From the NCBI GenBank assembly GCA_963808165.1, contig CAWEET010000017.1, positions 1 to 64,000 of the forward strand: a stretch of DNA of 64,000 bases, in the 5' to 3' direction. This document shows positions 1 through 8,013 of the stretch, piece after piece; position 1 is the stretch's first letter; each line of letters begins with the position of its first letter. The notes beneath the pieces are model-generated. The model saw only the letters and a list, made by a program, of their open reading frames with translations. It ran no database searches and was not told the origin of the DNA. The stretch comes from Thiosocius sp963808165 (GTDB lineage Bacteria; Pseudomonadota; Gammaproteobacteria; Chromatiales; Chromatiaceae). The translations under genes and the position numbers were made by a program.

Positions 1-1145
1 GCGAAACAGTCTAGCTTGAAAATCCAAGTTCCGATCCTTGATGTTTTTGAAGTCCTTCTTGACGAGGCTTAGAAGTCTTCTTCTGGCAGCAGGAGTAATT
101 CTCCAAAATGCTTGAATAAGCCCTTAATGACACTGCGGCCTGCGAGTTCCACCTTCTCCGCGGACTCATGGGAGTAAATGTTTTCTATCGCAAATGACTT
201 TATGTTTTTGAGCAAGTCGCCGATGTCGCTCCGCGGGTCAATGAGTTTTGTATCTTTTCCATTCATGATGTCGTCAAGGTGGCTGGCGAATGTGTCGGCG
301 GAAAGATTCACGGCATCGTTGATGATGCTTGTCTTAAAACGAAGGAACGGCGAAATTGATTCAGGCTTTTTGAATCGTTCTTCGCCGAATTCGCGTTTTA
401 AGTCATAAATGGAAATGATCTGCTTCTCAAGCCCGTCCTCTAAATCGCTCATCGAGTAGGCGATTTCATCGGCAGTGTCCATTAGCTGCATAAACGGGAA
501 TTTTTGGCCTGGCTTCCAGTCCAGGTCGGTGCAGGCGGATGTGTAATTCTGCAAGTCGCTCGTGAATATTCCGATCTTCGCTTTCTTTGGGCGACTACCA
601 ATGTCCCAAGGGTACTTAACTGTAGAAAGAAGTAATGTGCTGGTCAGGTTGAATCCAAAGTCATCTGTACCTGCCAAGAATGAAATCAATCGAAATCCCT
701 GTGGATTTCCGTCGAAATTGGCTAGATCAATGTGCTGAGGTTGGTTCGCTTTGAACCATTCCTTGATAGCGGACTCACCAAGATGCCCAAATGGTGGGTT
801 GCCGATATCGTGCAAAAGACACGCTGTCTCTATTGAATTCACGAGTGCAGCAAGAACGCCGTAGTCTTTAATATCGCTACCGACCTTCTCAATGACTTTC
901 TGGGCGAGGTGTCGTCCAACCTGCGAAACTTCGATGGAGTGTGTCAGTCTTGTGCGTACCGCTGCGTTGGGCTCTAGGGGGAAAACTTGAGCTTTTTGTT
1001 GCAGTCGACGGAAGGCGGAAGAATTTACGACTCTTCCCTTGTCGCTTTCAGACTCAATTAGTAATCCGCGATAGCCATTGCTTGGGGGGCGTAGTCTTTT
1101 TTCTTGCAGCAAGTCGAAAAGGGCCGCGAATTCCGTTTTGCTCAT
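1..1145 (-). pseudogene. dgt: dGTPase (HD-domain dNTP triphosphohydrolase), frameshifted and cut by window edge
   Basis: Resembles E. coli Dgt, which hydrolyses dGTP to deoxyguanosine and triphosphate. Visible motifs are RRLQQKAQVFPLE and TRLTHSIEV near the N-terminus and the HD metal motif HDIGNPPFGHLGE. The start at 1145 has an upstream AGAGGAAG and overlaps the integrase stop as ATGA, so the two are probably translationally coupled. The open frame stops at 69-71 after about 358 codons, while the E. coli enzyme has about 505. In another frame the next bases encode SLVKKDFKNIKDRNLDFQ, which fits the expected Dgt continuation after ELAGRSVIKGLF. A single lost base near position 70 would explain this. 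The rest lies beyond the window. It may be a real mutation or a sequencing error. Confidence 0.8.
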
Positions 1146-2359
1146 TGGTTTTCTTCCTCTAGGGGTAAAGTCTTGATTTTTAGTTGGTCCAGATAGTCGG
1201 CCCAATCTTGCATCATTGCCTTCCTTTCCACTAAGTGCGCGGTGCGATTGTATGCTCGGCCATTCGGGTCCCGGACGGCGTGAGCAAGCTGATGTTCAAT
1301 GAAGTCAGGCCGGAAGCCGAGTACCTCATCGAGAATGGTTCTCGCCATCGCTCGGAAGCCGTGGCCGCTCATTTCATCTTTCGGGATTCCCATGCGGCGC
1401 ATCGCTGCAAGAATAGCGTTGTCGCTCATGGGCCGGTCGCCTTTTGGGTTTCGTGCGCTTGGGAAAACGTAGCGTCCACGCCCGGTTAACGGGTGTAACT
1501 CCCGCAGAATTTCGACCGCTTGGCTGGACAACGGTACAATGTGCTGTGTATTGGTTTTAGTCACGGTGTAGCGCCATTCCGCGCTGTCTAGGTCGACATC
1601 CTTCCATTCTGCGTGGCGGAGTTCCCCAGGCCGCACAAAAACCAGTGGGGCCAGGCGGATGGCGCATCGGACGGGGAGGGTGCCTTCATAATTGTCCATG
1701 ATCCGAAGTAGTTCGCCGGCACCTTTTCGGTTCGGTGACGGCGGCGAGATGCTTGCCTCTAAACGGGGGGAGGGCGCCGCGAAGATCGCCGGACAGGTCG
1801 CGTTCGGCTCGGCCTGTGGCAATCGCGTAACGGAATACCTGTCCACAGTTGGCGAGTGTCCGGTGGGCTGTCTCCAGCGCCCCCCGATGCCTCGATTCGG
1901 CGGACTGTCTCAAGCAGGTCGGGTGTTTTGATCTTCGCGATAGGCTTCGATCCCAGCCAGGGGAAGATGTCGCGCTTCAGTCCACTGATAATTCGGTCAG
2001 CATGTTTTGTCGACCAATTTGGTGCGTGTTTTGAGAACCATTCACGTGCAACAACCTCGAAACTGTTTGCTGCTTCGTCCGGCCTCGGTGGCTTTTTGTG
2101 CTTTTCGGTTCTCGCTGGGGTCGACGCCGTCGGCCAGCAGCTTACGGGCATCATCACGCCGGTCGCGGGCCTTTTTCAGCGATACATCTGGGTAGACGCC
2201 AAGTGAGATCCGCTTTTCCTTCCCAGCCAGCCGGTACTTCAGCCGCCACCACTTGCCCCCGCTGGGCGCGATTTCCAGATACAGTCCTCCGCCGTCGAAT
2301 AGCCGCTGGGTCTTGGCGGCGGATTTAGCGTTCTTGATGGCAGTGTCTGTGAGGGGCAT
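1142..2359 (-). pseudogene. P4-type tyrosine integrase, disrupted by at least three frameshifts
   Basis: Site-specific recombinase of the DUF4102/P4-integrase family, expected to have inserted the island at ssrA. Reading leftward from 2359, the N-terminal arm-binding domain (MPLTDTAIKNAK, then DGGGLYLEI, LGVYPDVSLKKAR) is in one frame. The core-binding part (FEVVAREWFSKHAPNW) is in a second and TAHRTLANCGQVFRYAIATG in a third. The catalytic domain is in a fourth, starting near 1745. Catalytic residues remain visible there: the Arg in RPGELRHAEW, HGFR, and LAH followed by AYNR. Breaks lie near 2100, 1905 and 1740. The last four bases overlap the dgt start. It is probably non-functional unless the breaks are sequencing errors. 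Confidence 0.88.
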
Positions 2360-2483
2360 GGGGGCAACTCTCGTGGGGGTAGGGCTATTGCCCCTAATGC
2401 TGCCCCCAGGTGCCCCCGGCTGTCAACGGACCCTACTGGACGCCCTTGGACAGAAAAATCATGTAACCAATTGAAAATAGACA

Positions 2484-2510
2484 ATAAAAAAGCCGTCCTA
2501 GGACGGCTTT
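2484..2510 (-). terminator. Rho-independent terminator after ssrA
   Basis: Perfect 10-bp stem AAAGCCGTCC/GGACGGCTTT with a TA loop, followed on the minus strand by a T-run (A-run at 2483-2491 on the plus strand). It lies 12 bases past the tmRNA 3' end, between ssrA and the integrase. Confidence 0.85.
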
Positions 2511-2521
2511 GGATGTTGTGT

Positions 2522-2902
2522 TGGTGGAGGCGGCGGGAGTCGAACCCGCGTCCGCAAGCCCTCTGCCTTCGGCTCTACATGCTTAGTCGCGTCGATTTTT
2601 TTTAACCGTACTGCCGCCCGACCGACAGGGCATACCGCACAGCGATTCCGGTTTGGATTTTAGCGAGTCAGCCCCGGACATGCGTCATCGCGATCTTGCG
2701 AGATATGACGCCTGAAGTGCCCCGAAGGACGCTGGACGCACAAGCACGGCTCCAGTCAGACGGCTTTCTACCGGTTATTAAGCGGCGAGAGCGTAGTTGT
2801 CGTCGTTGGCAACTATAAGTTTGCGAATGGATTTACGAGGGTATTCGCACCTCGGCATGCACCTCAGGTTTTGCGACCCACGTCGAATGCCGTGTCGCCC
2901 CC
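2522..2902 (-). ncRNA. ssrA: tmRNA (transfer-messenger RNA), 381 nt
   Basis: Rescues stalled ribosomes and tags the incomplete protein for proteolysis. The 5' end GGGGGCGACACGG and the 3' end carrying the T-arm GGGTTCGACTCCCG and an encoded CCA are both visible. The acceptor stem has the G3-U70 pair needed for alanylation. The tag reading frame at 2778-2810 encodes ANDDNYALAA followed by two stop codons, with GCC as resume codon. It lies just downstream of smpB on the same strand. The 3' end is the attachment site used by the adjoining integrase. Confidence 0.97.
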
Positions 2903-2958
2903 TTGAGAACTTCCATATGTGACTGGCGCCACGCCGGAAAGTTCAGAAATCATAGCAC

Positions 2959-3441
2959 TTAACCGTGTTTAAAGATCCGCTGTTTTTCGCGCTGCCAGTC
3001 GCGATCCTTTTCGTCAGACCGTTTGTCGTGCAGTTTCTTGCCCTTGGCCAGGCCGATCTCCAGCTTGGCGCGGCCGCGCTTCCAGTACATCGCCAGCGGC
3101 ACCAGGGTATAGCCCTTGCGTTCCGTCAGGCCGATCAGCTTGTTGAGTTCCTCGCGGTGCAGCAGCAGCTTGCGGGTGCGCATCGGGTCCGGGTGGATGT
3201 GGGTGGACGCGGTCGGCAGTGGCGAGATGGTCGCGCCAAACAGGAAGGCCTCGCTGCTGCCCCTGACGGTCACGTAGGCCTCGGTCAGGTTGATCCTGCC
3301 GGCCCGCAGGCTCTTCACCTCCCAGCCTTCCAGCGAGATGCCGGCCTCATAGCGCTCCTCGATGAAGTACTCGTGCCGCGCCTTCTTGTTGAGCGCGATG
3401 GTTGACCCTGCGCCGGCCGATTTTTTTCCCGACTTTGCCAT
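2959..3441 (-). CDS. smpB: SsrA-binding protein SmpB
   Basis: Protein of 160 residues that delivers tmRNA to stalled ribosomes. Family signatures seen are IALNKKARHEYFIEERYEAG and GWEVKSLRAGRINLTEAYV, HIHPDPMRTRKLLLH, and a basic C-terminal tail ending REKQRIFKHG. The start at MAKSGKKSAG was chosen because the family begins there; the open frame extends far upstream but is not conserved. Its position immediately upstream of ssrA, on the same strand, is a common arrangement and supports the call. Confidence 0.96.
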   Translation of the reverse strand: MAKSGKKSAGAGSTIALNKKARHEYFIEERYEAGISLEGWEVKSLRAGRINLTEAYVTVRGSSEAFLFGATISPLPTASTHIHPDPMRTRKLLLHREELNKLIGLTERKGYTLVPLAMYWKRGRAKLEIGLAKGKKLHDKRSDEKDRDWQREKQRIFKHG

Positions 3442-3537
3442 GGCGCGCGAGTGTAGCACGGTGCCTTGTCTGTCGCGGATCGATCCGCGAAAATGCTCAA
3501 TTAGGGCGCTAACTGGCGCACTGGCGAGAGGAGCGGA

Positions 3538-4950
3538 ATGAGTAACGAGCGAATGTCCGTGCACGGCATGTGGTCGTCGAGGGCAGTATTCATCATGGCG
3601 ACAATCGGCTCCGCGGTCGGCCTCGGCAACATCTGGAAGTTCCCCTACATCACAGGCGAGTACGGCGGCGGCGCATTCGTCATCGTCTACCTGTTGTGTA
3701 TCGCGCTGATCGGCATCCCGATCATGATGGCCGAGATCCTGCTCGGGCGGCGCGGCCGGGCCAGCCCGATCACTACCATGAAACGCCTGGCGCGGGAGGA
3801 AGGCGCCTCGCCCGCGTGGAGCCTGGTCGGCTACTTCGGGGTCGTGGCCGGTTTTCTGATTCTGTCTTTCTATAGCGTGATCGCAGGCTGGGCCCTTGCC
3901 TATGTGTTCCAGGCCGCGAGCGGTGGCCTCGACGGTGTTTCGGCGAATCGGGCTGGCGAGTTGTTCAATGATCTGATCGGGTCGCCGGGGCAACTGCTGA
4001 TCTGGCACACGGTATTCATCGTCATGACGATCGCCGTCGTGGCGCGTGGCGTGCGGGCAGGACTGGAGCGCGCGGTGACGATACTGATGCCGGCACTGTT
4101 CGCGTTGCTGTTGATCATGGTTGCTTATGCGTATATCGAGGGCGACTTCGGGCGCGCCTACCATTTCATGTTCGATGTGGACTTCGCCAAGGTGTTCGAG
4201 ATTTGTGCCGGGCCGGCCGAGGCGCTGGACTGCCGCTTCAGCGGCGAGCCCTTGCTGGTCGCGATGGGCCATGCATTCTTTACGCTGAGCCTCGGTATGG
4301 GCGCAATCATGGCGTATGGCGCCTATGTGCCGGAGCATGCTTCGATCACCGGGGCGACGATAACGATCGCGGTTGCCGACACGCTGGTCGCATTGCTGGC
4401 GGGCCTTGCGATCTTTCCCATTGTGTTTGCCAGCGGAATGGAACCCTCAGCTGGTCCGGGGCTGCTCTTTCAGACCCTGCCAATTGCGTTCGGCAGCATG
4501 CCGGGCGGACAGTGGTTCGGTACGCTGTTTTTTGTGCTGCTGGTGTTTGCCGCCTGGTCTTCGTCGATTTCGCTGGTCGAGCCGGCAGTCGCCTGGCTGG
4601 TGGAAAGCCGCGACTGGCGTCGTGGCAAGGCCGCGGCAACGGTCGGTGTGCTGGCCTGGTTCCTCGGCATCGGTTCGGTGCTCTCGTTCAATCTGTGGTC
4701 AGGCGAGGAGTATCAGCTGTTTGGCAAGACCGTGTTCGATCTGAAAGACTTCCTGGCCTCGAACATCATGCTGCCGCTCGGCGGACTGATGATCGCGCTG
4801 TTCGTCGCCTATGGTGCGGGTCGGCACATGGCCCTCGATGAGCTTTCGATTAATCGACAACGTCTGTTTGACGCCTGGTGGTTTGTGATCCGTTACGTGT
4901 CGCCGGTCGGTATCGCCATCGTGTTTCTCAACTCGATTGGGGCCTTTTGA
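3538..4950 (+). CDS. Neurotransmitter:sodium symporter (NSS/SNF) family transporter
   Basis: Inner-membrane Na+-coupled symporter of 470 residues, probably for an amino acid or related amine; the substrate cannot be read from the sequence. The family signature GSAVGLGNIWKFPY (residues 24-37) forms the Na+/substrate-binding break of TM1. About eleven hydrophobic segments follow, as in LeuT-like bacterial members. A GAGAGGAGCGGA Shine-Dalgarno region precedes the ATG. The next gene, ratA, starts directly after its stop codon, so the two are likely cotranscribed. Confidence 0.9.
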   Translation: MSNERMSVHGMWSSRAVFIMATIGSAVGLGNIWKFPYITGEYGGGAFVIVYLLCIALIGIPIMMAEILLGRRGRASPITTMKRLAREEGASPAWSLVGYFGVVAGFLILSFYSVIAGWALAYVFQAASGGLDGVSANRAGELFNDLIGSPGQLLIWHTVFIVMTIAVVARGVRAGLERAVTILMPALFALLLIMVAYAYIEGDFGRAYHFMFDVDFAKVFEICAGPAEALDCRFSGEPLLVAMGHAFFTLSLGMGAIMAYGAYVPEHASITGATITIAVADTLVALLAGLAIFPIVFASGMEPSAGPGLLFQTLPIAFGSMPGGQWFGTLFFVLLVFAAWSSSISLVEPAVAWLVESRDWRRGKAAATVGVLAWFLGIGSVLSFNLWSGEEYQLFGKTVFDLKDFLASNIMLPLGGLMIALFVAYGAGRHMALDELSINRQRLFDAWWFVIRYVSPVGIAIVFLNSIGAF

Positions 4951-5385
4951 TTGGCCAGGGTGGAAAAATCGGCCCTTGTGCCGTTCTCAGCGCAAGCCAT
5001 GTTCGATCTGGTGGCGGACGTTGAAAACTACAAGGAATTCCTGCCCTGGTGCAGCGATTCACAGCTGCTCTCGCGTGGCGACAATGAATTGTGCGGCAAG
5101 ATCGAGGTATCCCGTATGGGCATTCGGCAGTCGTTTTCGACCTGTAATGCGCTGGATCCCCCGGGCCGAATGGGCCTGGTTCTGCACGAGGGGCCCTTCA
5201 AGCATCTGCAGGGCGAATGGCGCTTTGTGGAACTGCGTGAAGATGCCTGCAAAGTCATGCTGACGATGGAATTTGAGTTCTCGGGTAAACTCATAAACGC
5301 GGCGTTTGGCAAGGTTTTCAATCAGGTGGCGAACTCGCTGGTCGAGTCGTTCGTGAAGCGCGCGCGCGAGGTGTATGGTGCCTGA
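4951..5385 (+). CDS. ratA: RatA family protein (START/polyketide-cyclase fold, COQ10-like)
   Basis: 144-residue single-domain protein of the SRPBCC superfamily. Family features are KSALVPFSAQAMFDLVADVE, the motif YKEFLPWC, and the C-terminal amphipathic helix FNQVANSLVESFVKRAREVY. In E. coli RatA has been reported to block 70S association, while the family is also related to ubiquinone-binding Coq10; which role applies here is not evident. The TTG start immediately follows the transporter stop; a GTG at 4960 is an alternative. It overlaps rnfH by 11 bases, and the ratA-rnfH pair next to smpB and bamE is conserved in gammaproteobacteria. Confidence 0.88.
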   Translation: MARVEKSALVPFSAQAMFDLVADVENYKEFLPWCSDSQLLSRGDNELCGKIEVSRMGIRQSFSTCNALDPPGRMGLVLHEGPFKHLQGEWRFVELREDACKVMLTMEFEFSGKLINAAFGKVFNQVANSLVESFVKRAREVYGA

Positions 5386-5719
5386 AACTCAGATTTCCGT
5401 TGAAATCGCCTTTGCCCGGCCGGGAGAGCAAGCCCTGGAGCTGCTGCAGGTTCCTGCCGATGCCACCGTCGAATCGGTCATACGCCAATCAGGATTCCTC
5501 GAGCGGTTTCCCGAAATCGATCTCGCGTCCAACAAGGTCGGCGTCTTCGGCAAGGCAACGCCGCTCTCCGCGACCCTTTCCGAAGGTGACCGGGTCGAGA
5601 TTTACCGGCCGCTGATCGCTGATCCAAAGGAGGCGCGCAAAAAACGCGCGGCGCAGGGCAAGGGAATGAAGAAGGGCGCACGCGCGGGGGACGGCGCGGC
5701 CGAAACACCGTCGGCCTGA
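5375..5719 (+). CDS. rnfH: RnfH family ubiquitin-like protein (RatB)
   Basis: 114 residues, beta-grasp fold. The conserved core VEIAFARPGEQALELLQVP, SGFLERFPEIDL, KVGVFGKATPLSATLSEGDRVEIYRPLIADPKEAR (positions about 9-90) is typical of RnfH. The tail is rich in Lys and Ala. Its biochemical role is unsettled; it commonly sits beside ratA, as here, with an 11-base overlap suggesting translational coupling. It converges on bamE 84 bases downstream. Confidence 0.88.
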   Translation: MVPETQISVEIAFARPGEQALELLQVPADATVESVIRQSGFLERFPEIDLASNKVGVFGKATPLSATLSEGDRVEIYRPLIADPKEARKKRAAQGKGMKKGARAGDGAAETPSA

Positions 5720-5803
5720 ACGCAATGGATCGGGCTGCAACGGGCCCACTGGCATCGAAAGGCAGGCCAGAGCGTGTGATTCGCAGTCGTTTGCGCCATC
5801 GGC

Positions 5804-6295
5804 TTAGTCGTAGTCCGGTTCCAGCCCAACCAATTCCTGCGTGCGCTCCCAAAGCGACTTGTCCTTCGGCTCCCAGTCCGGGACTGTCACCACGACCTCC
5901 TTTGCCTTCTCGGTGCGCTGGTCTTCCGGTTGTGGACGAAGATCGCCTGCAAGACGCACCAAACGATCCCTCTCGAAGATGACCGTCACACGCTGAATCT
6001 CTTCCGGTCTGCTGCCGGTCCCGACGGTGTAGGCATAGTCCCACCGATCGGCATGGAACACGTCGGTGAGCATCGGCGAACCCAGCAGGTATCTCACCTG
6101 GCGCTTCGTCATTCCCGGCTGGAGTTCGTTGACCTGATCCTGGGTCACGATATTACCCTGTTGAATGACCGGGCGATAGATCAGTGGCATGCGATCCAAG
6201 GCATTCGGAATCGCGTCCGTCACACTCGAGATGGAACTGCACCCGGCGGATAGCAAGGTTGCGGAAACAGTAATGGAAATGAGAAGCTTGCGCAT
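5804..6295 (-). CDS. bamE: Outer membrane protein assembly factor BamE (SmpA lipoprotein)
   Basis: Lipoprotein subunit of the BAM complex that inserts beta-barrel proteins into the outer membrane. The start MRKLLISITV leads a signal peptide ending in the lipobox LSAGC with the lipidated Cys at residue 19. Family motifs are YRPVIQQGNIVTQDQVNELQ, GMTKRQVRYLLGSPML and DVFHADRWDYAY. At 163 residues it is longer than the E. coli protein (113) because of a charged C-terminal extension. It is divergent from fur, as in many gammaproteobacteria. Confidence 0.93.
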   Translation of the reverse strand: MRKLLISITVSATLLSAGCSSISSVTDAIPNALDRMPLIYRPVIQQGNIVTQDQVNELQPGMTKRQVRYLLGSPMLTDVFHADRWDYAYTVGTGSRPEEIQRVTVIFERDRLVRLAGDLRPQPEDQRTEKAKEVVVTVPDWEPKDKSLWERTQELVGLEPDYD

Positions 6296-6383
6296 GTTCA
6301 GGTGGTCAGCATACCGGCGTTGTGTAAGCCGCCAGATGATAGCGAATCCCCCAGATAAATTACACATGCGTCCGGAGGCAAGG

Positions 6384-6815
6384 GTGGAGAATCAGGATAT
6401 TCGCAAGGCGGGCCTAAAGGTCACTTTGCCCAGGGTGAAAATCCTGGAGATCCTCGAATCCAGTGATTCCCGGCACATGACGGCCGAGGACGTCTACAGG
6501 GCGCTGTTGGAACGCGGCGAGGAGATCGGCCTCGCGACTGTCTACCGCGTGCTGACCCAGTTCGTGAATGCCGGGCTGGCCGAAAAGCATCATTTCGAAG
6601 GCGGCCAGGCAGTATTCGAACTCGATCGTGGGCACCATCATGACCATATCGTTTGCGCCCAGTGCGGTCGGGTCGAGGAATTCGTCGATGAAACGATCGA
6701 GAAATGTCAGCGCGACATTGCGGCGAAGCAGGGTTTCGAGATCACCGACCACTCGCTGATCATCTACGGTCGCTGCATGCGGGAAAACTGCCCTTTTCTG
6801 GAAACGAGCGGCTGA
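6384..6815 (+). CDS. fur: Ferric uptake regulator Fur
   Basis: 143-residue metalloregulator that represses iron-uptake genes with Fe2+. The N-terminal winged helix contains AGLKVTLPRVKILEIL and TVYRVLTQFVNAGL. The metal region has HHHDH (residues 84-88), the CxxC pair at 91 and 94 and a second Cys pair at 131 and 136. I chose the GTG at 6384 because GGAGG lies 7 bases upstream and the length then matches E. coli Fur; an in-frame ATG at 6366 has no ribosome-binding site. Divergent from bamE across a short shared promoter region. Confidence 0.94.
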   Translation: MENQDIRKAGLKVTLPRVKILEILESSDSRHMTAEDVYRALLERGEEIGLATVYRVLTQFVNAGLAEKHHFEGGQAVFELDRGHHHDHIVCAQCGRVEEFVDETIEKCQRDIAAKQGFEITDHSLIIYGRCMRENCPFLETSG

Positions 6816-6955
6816 AGCGGGTGCGTCCCGCAGCGGCCAGGCACAGAAACACCAGACATACTGTGTATCCCTGACAAGCGGTGTTGACTAATCTGTAACT
6901 CGGCTGACCCGCTGAGGGTTCGCCATCACAATAACGAGATTCCGGAGGAGACAAG

Positions 6956-7969
6956 ATGCGAGCAACCCTGAAGAAAGCCCTGGCGGCGCTGACACTGGCG
7001 ATGTTCGGTGCCGGTGCGTCTACCCAGGCGATGGCGGAGGGGGACTACCTCCTGGCGACGGCCAGCACGGGTGGCACCTACTACCCGGTCGGAGTGGCCT
7101 TGTCGACTCTGGTCAAGGTGAAGCTGCAGCCCAAAGACAAGATCAACATGTCGGCGATCAACTCCGCGGGTTCGGCCGAGAACATCAAGCTGCTGCGCGA
7201 CAATGAGAGCCAGTTCGCCATCTTGCAAGGTTTGTACGGCGCCTATGCATGGAACGGCACCGGCCCGCTCGAGAAAGAGGGGCGGCAGGAGGGGCTGCGT
7301 GCGGTGACCATGCTGTGGCAGAACGTCGAACACTTCGTGGTGACTGCAGAGCACGCCAAGACCGGAAACATCAGTGACGCGCTGGCAGTCAGCGGGGTTG
7401 CCGGATTCGGCAAGAAGAACTCGGGGTCCCTGGGTTCGAGTCGCACGATCTTCGCCGGTCTCGGGGTTGATATCGACAAGCAGTACGACCTCTTTTACGG
7501 TGGCTATGGTGCGCTTGCAAGCGCGATGCAGGACGGCAAGGCCGATTTGATCGGGACGCCAGCCGGCGTGCCGGCCGGTGCCATCACCAAGCTGATGGCC
7601 GCCAAGGGTGATGCGGTCAAACTGCTGTCCTTTACGCCCGAACAGGCGGTCAAAGCCGATGCCGGCATGGAGTTGTGGACCCCCTATCTGATTCCGGCCG
7701 GCACCTACCCGGGTCAGGATGCCGAAGTCAAAACAATCGCCCAGCCCAACTTCCTCGCAGTGCGTGCTGACGTGTCCGAAGAGGACGTCTACAGGATCAC
7801 CAAGACCATTTACGAAAATCTCGGGTTCCTGCAGTCCATTCACAAGGCAACCAATGCGATGTCGCTGGAAAAGGCCGTCACCGGCTTGCCGATGCCGCTG
7901 CACCGCGGCGCCGCACGTTACTATAAAGAAGCGGGAGTGCAGATTCCCGAGCGCCTGATCGTCGATTAG
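6956..7969 (+). CDS. TAXI family TRAP transporter solute-binding protein
   Basis: 337-residue periplasmic binding protein. The signal peptide runs to about residue 27 (cleavage after STQAMA). The mature start GDYLLATASTGGTYYPVGV and the segment SAGSAENIKLLRDNESQFAI are characteristic of TAXI-TRAP binding proteins. The ligand is unknown; characterised members bind acids such as glutamate or 2-oxoglutarate. A strong Shine-Dalgarno (CGGAGGAGA) precedes the ATG. It is followed by a strong intercistronic hairpin and then the fused membrane subunit. Confidence 0.92.
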   Translation: MRATLKKALAALTLAMFGAGASTQAMAEGDYLLATASTGGTYYPVGVALSTLVKVKLQPKDKINMSAINSAGSAENIKLLRDNESQFAILQGLYGAYAWNGTGPLEKEGRQEGLRAVTMLWQNVEHFVVTAEHAKTGNISDALAVSGVAGFGKKNSGSLGSSRTIFAGLGVDIDKQYDLFYGGYGALASAMQDGKADLIGTPAGVPAGAITKLMAAKGDAVKLLSFTPEQAVKADAGMELWTPYLIPAGTYPGQDAEVKTIAQPNFLAVRADVSEEDVYRITKTIYENLGFLQSIHKATNAMSLEKAVTGLPMPLHRGAARYYKEAGVQIPERLIVD

Positions 7970-7981
7970 AACGCAGGAGCT

Positions 7982-8005
7982 GACGGCCGCCCGAGGGCGG
8001 CCGTC
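7982..8005 (+). promoter_or_regulatory. Intercistronic hairpin between TAXI binding protein and permease
   Basis: Perfect 10-bp stem GACGGCCGCC/GGCGGCCGTC with a CGAG tetraloop, 12 bases after the binding-protein stop and 8 bases before the permease start. There is no real T-run. It probably stabilises the upstream message or attenuates, giving more binding protein than permease; this role is inferred. Confidence 0.65.
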
Positions 8006-8013
8006 GTCCTTGC

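Noticed and set aside
3442..4338. Minus-strand open frame extending SmpB to 459 codons
   Set aside because: Only the last 160 residues match SmpB; the upstream part is antisense to the Na+ symporter and is His/Arg-rich shadow sequence.
6296..6383. Fur box in the bamE/fur divergent promoter
   Set aside because: No convincing match to the GATAATGATAATCATTATC consensus was found.
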